Source of the DNA: an uncultured Bacteroidales bacterium
Lineage (GTDB): Bacteria > Bacteroidota > Bacteroidia > Bacteroidales > ML635J-15
Assembly (NCBI GenBank): GCA_937982115.1
Contig: CALJNE010000073.1
Location: forward strand, 1 to 41,700
DNA length: 41,700 nt
Direction: 5' to 3'
Shown here: positions 25,877-35,282 of the stretch, one piece after another
How the letters are laid out: every line of letters starts with the position of its first letter
Position numbering within the stretch: position 1 is the first letter of the stretch
The notes under the pieces: generated by a model
Told to the model about the DNA's origin: nothing
Databases searched by the model: none
What the model saw: only the letters and a program-made list of their open reading frames with translations
Position numbers and translations under genes: made by a program

Positions 25877-28834
25877 ATGGGTCAACATAAATTTTTAAGA
25901 AAAAAAACGTCGAATAAAAAATTTTATTTAAGAGCATATTTGAAGAAAATAATATATATTTCTTCATTAACTTTTTTTCTAATAATATGTACATATGATT
26001 TGTTTGCATGTAATGGTGGCAATTTTGGAGACAATATAAATGTAACAAATAATTGGCAAACAATTTCAGTTCAGACATACACTTATTATACTTTCACAGC
26101 TACATCGGCAGGCGAAATATTTATTTTTAGTTTTTGTCAGGGTGGAGGAAATAACCTTGTTGATACACAATTAGAGGTTCATTATAACGACGGTATATCA
26201 ACCGGCATATATAATGATGATGCCTGTGGAAATGGCTCAGAACTTACGTTTACGGCTCCATACTCGGGTACTTATAGAATTTCTGTCTATAGATATAATT
26301 GTCAGACAACTGTAGTATCTGCAGGAATACTTGCATTTAAACGAATTATACCAAACGAACAAGATTGTGTTGGAGCCATTACTGTTTGCCAATCAACATA
26401 CTTTCAAAGTGAGTCATATTTTGGTTATGGAGCAATACTTGATTATACTAGTTCGGCATCGTGCCCGGGGCTATGTTTGGAAACAGAAGATAAATCGGTG
26501 TGGTACACTTTTCAGGTTCAGCAAAGTGGTATTCTGGATTTTAGAATTACTCCTAACTTACCTAACAGCGATTATGATTGGGCATTATTTAATCTAACAA
26601 ATCACGATTGTTCGGTATTACAAAACATTTCCGCAAATACTAATCTAATAGTTTCTTGTAATGCTGCTTATGATTTTGGTACAACAGGAGCTAATAATCT
26701 TATCCCAAATACTAATTCCAATTGTCAGGGTCCTTCAACTTTAGGTGGTGCACCCGTTAATAATCCAACAATATATGTTAATGCCGGAGAAATATATTAT
26801 TTGAATATTCAAAATTGGTCTGCAACACAAGGTGGCTATACTTTGGATTTTAGTAATAGCACAGCTTCAATATTCGATAATAATTCTCCGTACATAGATT
26901 TTATTGAAGTGCCAAATTGTGGACAGAATTTTTTTATTGTGCATTTTAATGAAAATATTAGTTGTTCCACAATTTCTTCTGCTTTCTTTACTTTGAGTGG
27001 TCCGGGAGAACCTTATACTATAACATCTATATCCGGAAACTCTTGCGATTTAGGTGGTAGTATGGAGAGAGTTTTTACTGTTAATTTTTCTCCTGCAATA
27101 AACACGTCGGGTAATTTTACAATCAATTTTAGCGGCAATGTAACAGATATGTGCGGTAATACTTCAAGCCATGATATATGGAATTTTACAATCAATTCCG
27201 GAGCAATTTTAAATCTTACTTCCAATCCGTCAACTTTAAATCAGAATATTTGTTTAGGTAACTCAATTGCCAATATTACATATAATGCTTCTGTAGGTTC
27301 TACCTGTACTTTTAACGGCTTACCACAGGGGGTAACTAGTAGTTATAATCCTGCTACAGGGCAAATAATAATTTCAGGAACGCCAACAGTTACAGGGACA
27401 TTCAATTTTACTGTTTCAGTAGCTGGTAGTTGCGGAAATTTAACATCTAACGGAGTTATTATTGTTAGTCAAAACAATACACCAATATTTAATCAATTTG
27501 GTCCATTTTGTAAAGGAGAAACAGCTCCGGTATTGCCAAACACCTCTTTAAATGGTATTAATGGCAGCTGGCAACCTGCGTTTATAAATACAAATATTGT
27601 CGGGATTTCTACATATACGTTTACACCTCTTTCCGGGCAATGTGCTTCGCAGGTTTCAATTCAAGTCGAAATTATAAATACTCAAACTCCGATTTTCTCA
27701 AGCTTTGGTCCTTATTGTCAAAATTCACCTGATATTATTTTACCTTCAGTATCTAATAATGGAATAAGTGGGAGCTGGACACCATATATTGTTAATACAT
27801 CAGTTACAGGAACATTCCCGTTCGTTTTTACCCCTACTACAGTGCAATGCGTAAATAATTATGCAGTTAACATAAGTATTACCACTAATCCTACGGTAAG
27901 TTATAGCATTATAAAACCAGTGAATTGCGACGGAAACAATGGGATTATAAATATTAGTGCAACAGGAGGAACTCCACCATTTACAGGAATTGGAAATTTT
28001 AGTATTAATTCTGGTCAGCATAGCTTTATTGTTAGCGATAGAAATTCATGCACTGGAAGAGTTGATGTTGATATTCCTGTGCCTCCTCCTTTAATCACCG
28101 AAATTATCAAACTTAATGATGTAGATTGCTTTGGTAAAGACAATGGTAAAATTTCAATAAATATTACTTCTGGTAATTCTCCTTACCGGCTTGATTGGAA
28201 CAATAATTTTGAAATATTTGCAACTAATAATTTTATAAAAGAAGGTCTTAAAGCTGGTAGTTATGAATTTAAACTTACCGATTCTAATGGCTGTTCTTTG
28301 ACCAAACAAATTACAATAAACGAACCAGCAAAAATTGAAATTAGTGTAAATGCTCAAGGTCCTTCCTGTATTGGTAATAACGACGGTTACATCGAACTTG
28401 AAGTAAAAGGCGGGACTTCTCCATATTCTTATTCATGGGATTTTATACTATCGAATGACTCAATTCTTACAGGACTTCAGGCTGGTTATTATAATGTTAT
28501 AATTAAAGATGCTAATAATTGTACTTTAGAACTTAACGAAATAAGTTTAAAAGATTTTCCGGAATTATGTTTAAAAATACCAAATGCACTAACTCCTAAC
28601 GGCGATGGAATAAATGATATATGGATAATTGAAAATATAGAGTTATTCCCTGAGGCAAATGCATGGATATATAACAGATGGGGACAGGAAATTTATAATG
28701 ATAATCCATTAAAAAATCCATGGGATGGTTACTATAAGGGCAAAATTCTTCCGACAGGAACTTATTTATACATTATTCAAACTAATAGAGGTTTAGGTTC
28801 GGTTTATAAAGGAACTGTAACAATTATTTACTAA
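25877..28834 (+). CDS. T9SS type B cargo protein with SprB repeats (gliding-motility-associated C-terminal domain)
   Basis: A 985-aa exported surface protein. A long basic N-region precedes the signal peptide hydrophobic core (IIYISSLTFFLIICTYDLFA, about 30-50). Pre-peptidase-like beta domains follow (TYYTFTATSAGEIFIFSF; TYRISVYRYNC; SVWYTFQVQQSGILDFRI), then an Ig-like region. Two FGP(F/Y)C...GSW.P modules lie at about 535-670. Three SprB repeats cover about 680-894, each with C.G..(N/D)G.I......G(G/N)..P(Y/F). Residues 898-985 are the type B sorting domain: IPNALTPNGDGINDIW, YNRWGQEIYN, NPWDGYYKGKILPTGTYLYII. Such proteins are exported by T9SS and often held at the cell surface. A PorP/SprF partner is not next door. 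Start ATG at 25877. Confidence 0.9.
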   Translation: MGQHKFLRKKTSNKKFYLRAYLKKIIYISSLTFFLIICTYDLFACNGGNFGDNINVTNNWQTISVQTYTYYTFTATSAGEIFIFSFCQGGGNNLVDTQLEVHYNDGISTGIYNDDACGNGSELTFTAPYSGTYRISVYRYNCQTTVVSAGILAFKRIIPNEQDCVGAITVCQSTYFQSESYFGYGAILDYTSSASCPGLCLETEDKSVWYTFQVQQSGILDFRITPNLPNSDYDWALFNLTNHDCSVLQNISANTNLIVSCNAAYDFGTTGANNLIPNTNSNCQGPSTLGGAPVNNPTIYVNAGEIYYLNIQNWSATQGGYTLDFSNSTASIFDNNSPYIDFIEVPNCGQNFFIVHFNENISCSTISSAFFTLSGPGEPYTITSISGNSCDLGGSMERVFTVNFSPAINTSGNFTINFSGNVTDMCGNTSSHDIWNFTINSGAILNLTSNPSTLNQNICLGNSIANITYNASVGSTCTFNGLPQGVTSSYNPATGQIIISGTPTVTGTFNFTVSVAGSCGNLTSNGVIIVSQNNTPIFNQFGPFCKGETAPVLPNTSLNGINGSWQPAFINTNIVGISTYTFTPLSGQCASQVSIQVEIINTQTPIFSSFGPYCQNSPDIILPSVSNNGISGSWTPYIVNTSVTGTFPFVFTPTTVQCVNNYAVNISITTNPTVSYSIIKPVNCDGNNGIINISATGGTPPFTGIGNFSINSGQHSFIVSDRNSCTGRVDVDIPVPPPLITEIIKLNDVDCFGKDNGKISINITSGNSPYRLDWNNNFEIFATNNFIKEGLKAGSYEFKLTDSNGCSLTKQITINEPAKIEISVNAQGPSCIGNNDGYIELEVKGGTSPYSYSWDFILSNDSILTGLQAGYYNVIIKDANNCTLELNEISLKDFPELCLKIPNALTPNGDGINDIWIIENIELFPEANAWIYNRWGQEIYNDNPLKNPWDGYYKGKILPTGTYLYIIQTNRGLGSVYKGTVTIIY

Positions 28835-28875
28835 CTAATTTCAAAAAGTAAATTATTACAAACTTTAGTCCTCAT

Positions 28876-29301
28876 TTACAACATATATCTCAATTTTACT
28901 TCAACACGGGTTTCGCCATGTCCTACTACAAATTTGAAATCATCAAAATGAGGACGGCGGAGTCCTGTAGAATAATAATTTGAAAAACCGAAACCTTCAG
29001 TTGGAATGCCAAAAATGTTGTAATCCATTTTGCCGTTATTGTTTTCATCATCCAGAACTGCTATAGCATAAGTGCCTGGCTTTAGTTCTATCTTTATTAG
29101 ATTTTTATTTTTCTTAATGTAGGCTTTTTCAAAAAAACACTCATAATATGGTTTTTGGTTGATAAAGTCGTTATTTGATTTGAATACGGCTACTCTTATT
29201 TTTCCATTATCGTTGCGTATGTCGTGCATTTCGATTACAACGTTTTGGCTTAATAAAAAACTGCTGATAAAAATGCAAATAAGACTAAAAATCGCTCTCA
29301 T
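28876..29301 (-). CDS. DUF2141 family secreted protein (second paralogue)
   Basis: From the ATG at 29301 it has 141 aa with a clean signal peptide (RAIFSLICIFISSFLLSQ). An upstream ATG at 29337 would overlap the LolA-like gene by 32 bases and is less likely. The DUF2141 motif DDENNNGKMDYNIFGIPTEG is nearly the same as in the 2369-2800 protein. It is the last gene of the export operon, 4 bases after the LolA-like stop, so a periplasmic accessory role in envelope or lipid transport is inferred. No biochemical function is established. Confidence 0.85.
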   Translation of the reverse strand: MRAIFSLICIFISSFLLSQNVVIEMHDIRNDNGKIRVAVFKSNNDFINQKPYYECFFEKAYIKKNKNLIKIELKPGTYAIAVLDDENNNGKMDYNIFGIPTEGFGFSNYYSTGLRRPHFDDFKFVVGHGETRVEVKLRYML

Positions 29302-29305
29302 AATC

Positions 29306-30070
29306 TTATTTTTCGAGATTTGAGGGACTAAAATCAATTTCTTTCAAACTGCACGAATTAACAAAATTATCAATTATTAAAATAGATTTCCTTCCATTTT
29401 TTTCGTTTTTCATTTCCATACGAAAAGCAAAATATTTCCCGTTAGTTTGTTTTCGATAGTCCAAAATAGTTTGAGTGCGGTCGAGGTTTCCGTTTTTGTC
29501 GTAATATTCTGTTTTGTAGGTGAGATAAGTATTTTTATCAATAAATGAAATTTGTTTGCTGAAGCCATATTCTTCTTCGAGTTTTGGAGATTTTGGAGTA
29601 GATTCTACAACATAGCATTGTTTATCGTTAAACGATTCTGTTTTAATCAATTTATAATCAAAATCATTCAGGTTTGGAATTGCCATATCGGAGTTTTTAA
29701 ATTCAGAGCCCATAAAATTTGCAGATTTCTCACTTCCCGAAATTCTGCGGGTTTTTCGCATTGATGGAAGATAAATCCACATATCGGCAGGTTTGTCTTC
29801 GTAATTGAAAATCAATATGCTCGTGCCGCTTACATCTGCAGGATAAGTAAATTTTATTAAGGTTTTGTTTATCCCTTCATAATTTTTATTATAAGTAGTT
29901 AGTTTTCGGATTCGTTCATTCCCTTTGTTATCCAGAATTTTTAGTGTTGAATTCATTTCAAATTCATTTACTTTTATGGCATCGAGGGCATTATTACTTA
30001 TTGTTTTTGCATCCTGTCCCTTTAGAATAAGACTTAACATCAATAAACATAAAATACTCAGTGTTTTCAT
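29306..30070 (-). CDS. LolA-like outer-membrane lipoprotein-sorting family protein
   Basis: A 254-aa periplasmic protein with signal peptide LSILCLLMLSLILKGQ (about 4-19). The LolA-like half-barrel pattern is visible: KFTYPADVSGTSILIFNYED, DMWIYLPSMRKTRRISGSEKSANFMGSEFKNSDM, then YVVESTPKSP and KTEYYDKNGNLDRTQTILDY. This branch is encoded next to MMPL/RND exporters and is thought to carry hydrophobic cargo, not necessarily lipoproteins. It lies 5 bases after the RND gene and 4 before the DUF2141 gene. Confidence 0.85.
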   Translation of the reverse strand: MKTLSILCLLMLSLILKGQDAKTISNNALDAIKVNEFEMNSTLKILDNKGNERIRKLTTYNKNYEGINKTLIKFTYPADVSGTSILIFNYEDKPADMWIYLPSMRKTRRISGSEKSANFMGSEFKNSDMAIPNLNDFDYKLIKTESFNDKQCYVVESTPKSPKLEEEYGFSKQISFIDKNTYLTYKTEYYDKNGNLDRTQTILDYRKQTNGKYFAFRMEMKNEKNGRKSILIIDNFVNSCSLKEIDFSPSNLEK

Positions 30071-30075
30071 AATGA

Positions 30076-32331
30076 TTATTTTTTTTGATTAAACAAAAAT
30101 TTTGGTTTTGTAATTACACATATTGCAGGGATTAATATCAGTGCACATATTAAACATATTAAAATAGAAAGGATAATTAAAACAGCAAATGACCTTACAA
30201 TCGGGAAAGAGGAAAATAACAATACAGAGAATCCAATTACAACTGACAAACCATTAATTATGATACCTTTGCCCGTGTTTGAGATTGCATTTTTAACAGC
30301 TTCCTTCACAGTTTCTCCTTGAGCCGCTTCATGCTTAATTCTCCAAAAAATGTGAATGGTATAATCAACTCCCAAACCTATAGAAATTGAGGTTAATAAA
30401 GCAGTTACAATATTTAATTCAATATTCGTCCATCCCATAATTCCAAATGTGCAAATTATGGCTGTAACAAGCGGCAAGCTGCCGAGAAGTCCGGCATATA
30501 CAGACCTGAAAATTATTATTAACATTATAATTATGGCAAAAAATGCAAAAACTAAAGAATAGTATTGTCCTGTAACAACCGATTCGCAAATTTCTTTATC
30601 AACAAGACTATATCCTCCTGCGAAACGAAAGTTTTTATCATTTTCGGTAAGTTTTGAAATTTCTTTTAAAATGTTGTTGATTTCTTTTATGTTATTAGCT
30701 TTGAATTGAACGCTCATTATAAGGTATTCATAATTAAAATCTGTGAACTGTTCAATATCTTCCGGATTACCACTCATCGAGTATAGAAGCAGATATTGAG
30801 AAATTGCTTCGTAAGTGTCTGGAATTTTGTCGTATTTGGGTTCGTTGGGTTCGTGAAATACCGTGCTAAGTTTTTTTACTATATCTGCAAGCGATACAAT
30901 ATTGCCAATATTTTTGTTCTTCTTTAATTCCTTGGCGTAATGGTCAATGTTTTTTAAAATTTCGGGACTTCGAGCATCTCCTTGAAATAATAAATACATA
31001 AACTTTGCTCCTCCGAAATTCTTATCAACAATTTCTACTGCTTTGTTAAACTCGTGTTTTTCAGGTAATACATTATTATTGTCTGCTGCAGTATGAAAAA
31101 ATATTAGACCTATAGATGAGACCAGAACTGCAAAAGCAATTATTAAAATTATTTTTACGGGTTGCTGTATTATTGTATTTAATATTTTTTGTGTTAAAAT
31201 TTTATTTTTTAATTGATAGGTAAAATTTGTTCTGTTCTTTTGTTTATTTAAAAAAACAAGCATTGCAGGAATAAATGTTAAACTTAGCAATAAGGCGATA
31301 CCAATACTTATGGATGCTATATAGCCCATTTCTCTTGCAGGTATTAAAATATGGGTTGCCAGACCAAGAATTCCGGCAATAGTAGTGAGTCCTGTAATAA
31401 CTACCGGTTGTTTTAGATATTTTACACAAATTTTTACCAGATTTTCATTTTTTTCGTGTGGGTATAGGTCTTTTAATTCCCGGTAACGGCTTATGATGTG
31501 AATACCATAGTTATTTGCAATGGCAATCATCATTATTGGAATTAAAATGCCAATAAGGCTGATATCTTTATTCAAATATCCCATCAATCCAAATGAAAAA
31601 ATTATGGAAATAAATACAATTGAAATCGGCAAAAAGACATAACTCAAGTTTCTAAATGAAATGCTCAGAAAGATTGTCATCAACATTAGTCCTAATGGCA
31701 GGAGTAACATTAAATCTTCTGCAATTTTGTTGTTGGCTTCATCACGTAGTATAGCCATTGAGTTAACATATATTTTTTCGTTGCCCGGGAATTTATTTAT
31801 AACAGAGTGAATGTAGTTATTTATTTCGTTATCCGGTAGTGTTTTTCTGTTCTTCAGAATTATCAAAGTATATTTAAAATCTTCAGAAACAATTTTTTTG
31901 TAAACGAATTCATTGTTAATGATTTTTTTTCGTAGAGATTTAATTTCGTCTTCTGTTGAGGGGATATCCTGTAAAATTGGGTTAACAATCAAAAAACCGT
32001 CTTCGCTTTTAAAGTCTTTAGCTTGAAAAATGGAATATACATTGCCAAAGTTTTCGTTATCTTGCAACTCATCACAAATGTTTTTTATTCTAAACAGTGT
32101 TTTTGGGTTTAAGACATCTACGGTTTCAATCACTATTAAGATAGGTTCGCTTTCGCCAAAAATTTCGTGAATAATCGCCGAATTTTTTTTGAAATTCATT
32201 TCATTCGGAATGTATGATTCCAGGTCGGGATTAATTTTTAAATTCGGAATTGGAATTATAAAAGCAATTGTAATGACAATCGTTAAAATTATTGTAATCA
32301 AAGATTTTGTTTTTAAATTTATATTTTTCAT
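30076..32331 (-). CDS. MMPL-type RND superfamily exporter
   Basis: A 751-aa inner-membrane transporter with the two-fold RND plan. One helix near 12-30 is followed by a periplasmic loop (to about 200), then five helices (about 205-365). The pattern repeats with a helix near 390-410, a second loop and five helices (about 600-745). Signatures include PIMMIAIANNYGIHIISRY and SISIGLGVDYTIHIFWR, the conserved helix-4-type segments of the MMPL/HpnN group. Relatives export lipids such as hopanoids or mycolates in proton-driven fashion; the cargo here is unknown. Tight spacing to a barrel protein (2 bases) and a LolA-like carrier (5 bases) implies one trans-envelope pathway. Confidence 0.9.
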   Translation of the reverse strand: MKNINLKTKSLITIILTIVITIAFIIPIPNLKINPDLESYIPNEMNFKKNSAIIHEIFGESEPILIVIETVDVLNPKTLFRIKNICDELQDNENFGNVYSIFQAKDFKSEDGFLIVNPILQDIPSTEDEIKSLRKKIINNEFVYKKIVSEDFKYTLIILKNRKTLPDNEINNYIHSVINKFPGNEKIYVNSMAILRDEANNKIAEDLMLLLPLGLMLMTIFLSISFRNLSYVFLPISIVFISIIFSFGLMGYLNKDISLIGILIPIMMIAIANNYGIHIISRYRELKDLYPHEKNENLVKICVKYLKQPVVITGLTTIAGILGLATHILIPAREMGYIASISIGIALLLSLTFIPAMLVFLNKQKNRTNFTYQLKNKILTQKILNTIIQQPVKIILIIAFAVLVSSIGLIFFHTAADNNNVLPEKHEFNKAVEIVDKNFGGAKFMYLLFQGDARSPEILKNIDHYAKELKKNKNIGNIVSLADIVKKLSTVFHEPNEPKYDKIPDTYEAISQYLLLYSMSGNPEDIEQFTDFNYEYLIMSVQFKANNIKEINNILKEISKLTENDKNFRFAGGYSLVDKEICESVVTGQYYSLVFAFFAIIIMLIIIFRSVYAGLLGSLPLVTAIICTFGIMGWTNIELNIVTALLTSISIGLGVDYTIHIFWRIKHEAAQGETVKEAVKNAISNTGKGIIINGLSVVIGFSVLLFSSFPIVRSFAVLIILSILICLICALILIPAICVITKPKFLFNQKK

Positions 32332-32333
32332 AA

Positions 32334-33692
32334 TTAAAAATTAGCTTTTAGTTCAACAGCAATTCCATTCAGTATTTTTGATGAATAGTTATAAAGCGAG
32401 TTCTCCGGACCTGATAAATATCTCCACGACAGTGAAGCCATCAGGTAATCGTTTATTTTATAGGTTAATCCTGAATTGATGAGTTTTTCTTTTGTCGTGA
32501 AATCATATATAAAACTGAAATTGGTTTCAAGAGTTTCGTATAAAAATGGTTTTGCGACAATAAACATCACAGAATAAGAATTAGATTTTTCTTGCTTGAA
32601 AATTTTATTGTTAAATTTTAATAATTCATATTCTGCTGTTTTTTGTGCATAGTTGAGCCAATCTTGAGGGTTTATGCTCCATGGCATTGTCGGTTGAGAT
32701 CGGATTCTGAAATCAAAAACATATTTACCTGTCATCTGTACAATAAATTGCCAATCTTTTATTCTTTTGTCTAATGCAAGTGCAAGAATAATTTCGGGGT
32801 TTGGAATATGAATACTGTCTCTGTAATTTTTTGTATGATGATAAACTGCATCGAATCGAAAGATGTAAGAACCTAACATAAAATCTCCATCAATACCGAA
32901 ACTTTGTCTTCTGAAAGTCTTTGCTTGAATATCTAAGGAAGGTGTAAAAGTTTGCCACGAAAATGAGAAATTCTTTATTGATAGAGCAGGGTTAATACAA
33001 TACGAATTCAGGAAATACAGCGACAATGTTGGATTTTTTAAGTTTATGTCAGTTTTTATTCCATAATTTATATTTTTTAAGTTTATTTCGGGGCGGTATG
33101 GTTCAATAAAATTTGCGTATTCAGCGAAATTCTCTTGAGTGAATAATTCAAACTTATATATTGATTGTTTATAAAAGGGAATTAAAATTAATTCCGGCAC
33201 AATTATTTTATTCATTTTCAGTTTGGTGCTTAAAACAAAGTTTGAGATGTTCATATCATCCGGATTGACAGTCAGAAAAAAATAATTTTGAGGAGTAACT
33301 ATGTTTAGCGGACTAATAGCATCTGTTTTTCCCCAGGAGATTATTTTATTTCCGGCAGAAATATCAAATTTTTTTGAGTTATATGTTATAAAGGCTTCTT
33401 TTAATTCAGGAATAACAAAATACTCATTAAATTCTATTCCTGTCCTGAATCTTGTGTCAGAAAAGATGTAAAATGATTCTGTTTTTTTTGAAATTGAGAT
33501 TGATGTTTCAGCAAAAGCATTGGCTATTGGAAATTCTTTCCCAAAAAAATAGCCGCATGACCTGATATAACCACCGAAAATTTTGTCGTCTTGGTTATTG
33601 TATTGTTCAACCGAACTTTCTTCATAGGTAGTTTGTGAGAATAAATTCTGCATAAAGAATATTATAAATATTAAAATCCAAAAACTCCTCAT
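32334..33692 (-). CDS. Predicted outer-membrane beta-barrel protein of the RND operon
   Basis: From the ATG at 33692 it has 452 aa with a signal peptide (SFWILIFIIFFMQNLFSQ). A longer reading frame to 33833 exists, but its extra 47 codons precede the signal peptide and contain the promoter, so I reject it. The mature protein is rich in alternating aromatic beta strands and ends in Phe (VELKANF), as outer-membrane barrels do. KKFDISAGNKIISWGKTDAI and SPLNIVTPQNYF resemble DUF1302-type barrels, which are often paired with MMPL exporters. Probably an outer-membrane outlet or receptor for the exported lipid. Confidence 0.75.
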   Translation of the reverse strand: MRSFWILIFIIFFMQNLFSQTTYEESSVEQYNNQDDKIFGGYIRSCGYFFGKEFPIANAFAETSISISKKTESFYIFSDTRFRTGIEFNEYFVIPELKEAFITYNSKKFDISAGNKIISWGKTDAISPLNIVTPQNYFFLTVNPDDMNISNFVLSTKLKMNKIIVPELILIPFYKQSIYKFELFTQENFAEYANFIEPYRPEINLKNINYGIKTDINLKNPTLSLYFLNSYCINPALSIKNFSFSWQTFTPSLDIQAKTFRRQSFGIDGDFMLGSYIFRFDAVYHHTKNYRDSIHIPNPEIILALALDKRIKDWQFIVQMTGKYVFDFRIRSQPTMPWSINPQDWLNYAQKTAEYELLKFNNKIFKQEKSNSYSVMFIVAKPFLYETLETNFSFIYDFTTKEKLINSGLTYKINDYLMASLSWRYLSGPENSLYNYSSKILNGIAVELKANF

Positions 33693-34025
33693 TCTTGATT
33701 TTTTAAACAAAATTATTCCGACATTGCGGCATTGAGGTTTGTGTTTTAAATCTCGTACAATATTTTGATGTACAACTTTTAAAAGTCGAACTTTAAGAGA
33801 TTGTTTTGATAATCGGCAATAGAAACGAAACATGAGTTATTACGAAATCTCCATCTTCATCAGTCTTGTAATAGTATCAAACATTATTAATCTGTTAAAT
33901 GAAAGCATGTCTATGTCAGGCTATAAAGTTATTTTTAGAAGAAAGTCGTAATCTGCATGGTCTTATTGATTTATCTCAAAAAATTATTAAACAAATATTT
34001 CAACCGGCAAATGATAAATACACAA
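33693..34025. other. Intergenic stretch upstream of the export operon
   Basis: This holds the promoter of the operon at its left end. A 39-codon frame on the plus strand (33832-33951) has no supporting feature. The reverse strand has short fragments only. No terminator is clear after the AraC-type gene at 34026. Confidence 0.55.
33708..33715 (-). promoter_or_regulatory. Predicted -7 box of the export operon
   Basis: TAATTTTG on the minus strand fits TAnnTTTG and lies 15 bases before the ATG at 33692. It supports that start, because it lies inside the longer alternative frame. No TTG is seen at the usual -33 distance. Confidence 0.45.
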
Positions 34026-35123
34026 CTAAACTCTAAATTTTTTCTGGTATTGATTAGGGGTAAGTCCAGTGAACTTTTTGAAAACAGAGAAAAATGATGA
34101 TTTACTATTGAACCCACATTCGTATCCGATTGCTTCGATTGACCACTTAACATTTTTGTCGGTGAGTAATTTTTTTACTTCCTCAACCCTGTAGGAATTA
34201 ACAAAATTAAAGAAATTTTTACCAATTACGGTATTTAAAACTTCTGTTATCTGGTACTTTGGAATTTGTATGGCTTCTGACAAATAATCCATATTAAAAT
34301 CAGGATTAAGGTAAGGCTTTTCTTTTTCAAAAAAGGAAAATATGAGTTCTTTTATTGTTTGTTTTTGTTTTTCATCAAGTATCGAAGTTTTATATTTATT
34401 ATCTGAGCTAATTTTGGTATTTGTAAAAATCTGAGGTTGAAAAACACCGTAAAAACTCAAAATATAAATTATTCCAAGCAAAAAGTAATAATTATAAAAA
34501 TGAGGGAGTAAAAGTCTTTTTTCTGTAATAATTACACCTATTGCGATAAAAAATGAGGAGAAACAATAAGCGCTGTAGATAATTATTATAAAAAATAACC
34601 ATCCGAGTGTTAATTTTTGCGAAAAAGATGAGAACTCGTCTTTTAAACTTTTTCGGTGTCTGTGAAGCATAATATAACTCGAGATGTTATATCCCATCCA
34701 GGACAGGATGTTAGCAATCCCAAAAGCAAGTCTAAAACTCAATGTATTGTTAATTTCAAAAAACTCGTTCAGCATAATCTTTTCACCAAAAATATAAGCC
34801 AGAATTTCAAAAATAAAAAATGGAGTAAGATGTAATAAGTGTTTGTATTTTAATTTAAAATCAGTTTTGATTAAAGATTTAACATAAAAATAAAAAGCGG
34901 GATTAAATAGGAGGAACGAACTTGAAAGAATAGGATATCCGTAAATTTTGTAATCGGAAATACAGGTCAAAAATTGAATAGCAAATAAAAACAACCAGCC
35001 TGCAAGAATTTTATCGCTGATAGTTCTTTTTTCTTTGTTCAAAATAGTTATTGCAGCAAACAAGCTCTGCGATACACCAACCCATAATACAATTTCTAAC
35101 ATATTTATTATTTGTTGTAACAA
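34026..35123 (-). CDS. Membrane-anchored AraC-type transcriptional regulator (second)
   Basis: A 365-aa regulator with about seven hydrophobic helices over residues 1-230 (LEIVLWVGVSQSLFAAITIL to YFLLGIIYILSFYGVF). A linker precedes a C-terminal AraC/HTH_18 domain at about 265-365: FNMDYLSEAIQIPKYQITEVLNTVIG, then SIEAIGYECGFNSKSSFFSVFKKFTGLTPNQYQKK. Same plan as 24414-25568 and clearly related. It is divergent from the MORN-repeat gene at 35283 and upstream of the export operon, so either is a possible target. The signal it senses is unknown. Confidence 0.88.
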   Translation of the reverse strand: MLQQIINMLEIVLWVGVSQSLFAAITILNKEKRTISDKILAGWLFLFAIQFLTCISDYKIYGYPILSSSFLLFNPAFYFYVKSLIKTDFKLKYKHLLHLTPFFIFEILAYIFGEKIMLNEFFEINNTLSFRLAFGIANILSWMGYNISSYIMLHRHRKSLKDEFSSFSQKLTLGWLFFIIIIYSAYCFSSFFIAIGVIITEKRLLLPHFYNYYFLLGIIYILSFYGVFQPQIFTNTKISSDNKYKTSILDEKQKQTIKELIFSFFEKEKPYLNPDFNMDYLSEAIQIPKYQITEVLNTVIGKNFFNFVNSYRVEEVKKLLTDKNVKWSIEAIGYECGFNSKSSFFSVFKKFTGLTPNQYQKKFRV

Positions 35124-35270
35124 ATATAATGAAGATTTTGAGAAAATATTGCATAGTTTGTTTGCTAATTATCCACAACAGCATTTATTTTAATGTAATA
35201 AATAGAAAGCAAAAAGATTTTTACCTACAACAATTTTAATTCAAATCAATTAATTCTCAAACTAATTTTA

Positions 35271-35278
35271 TAGATTTG
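35271..35278 (+). promoter_or_regulatory. Predicted -7 box of the MORN-repeat gene
   Basis: TAGATTTG fits TAnnTTTG and ends only 4 bases before the GTG start at 35283. If used, transcription would begin at or next to the start codon, giving a leaderless message. The -33 element is not visible. Confidence 0.35.
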
Positions 35279-35282
35279 CTTT

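Noticed and set aside
33693-33833. 47-codon N-terminal extension of the beta-barrel protein
   Set aside because: The extension is basic, precedes an otherwise perfect signal peptide and contains the -7 box, so the ATG at 33692 is preferred.
33832-33951. 39-codon plus-strand frame upstream of the export operon
   Set aside because: There is no promoter, homology or composition support in an AT-rich spacer.
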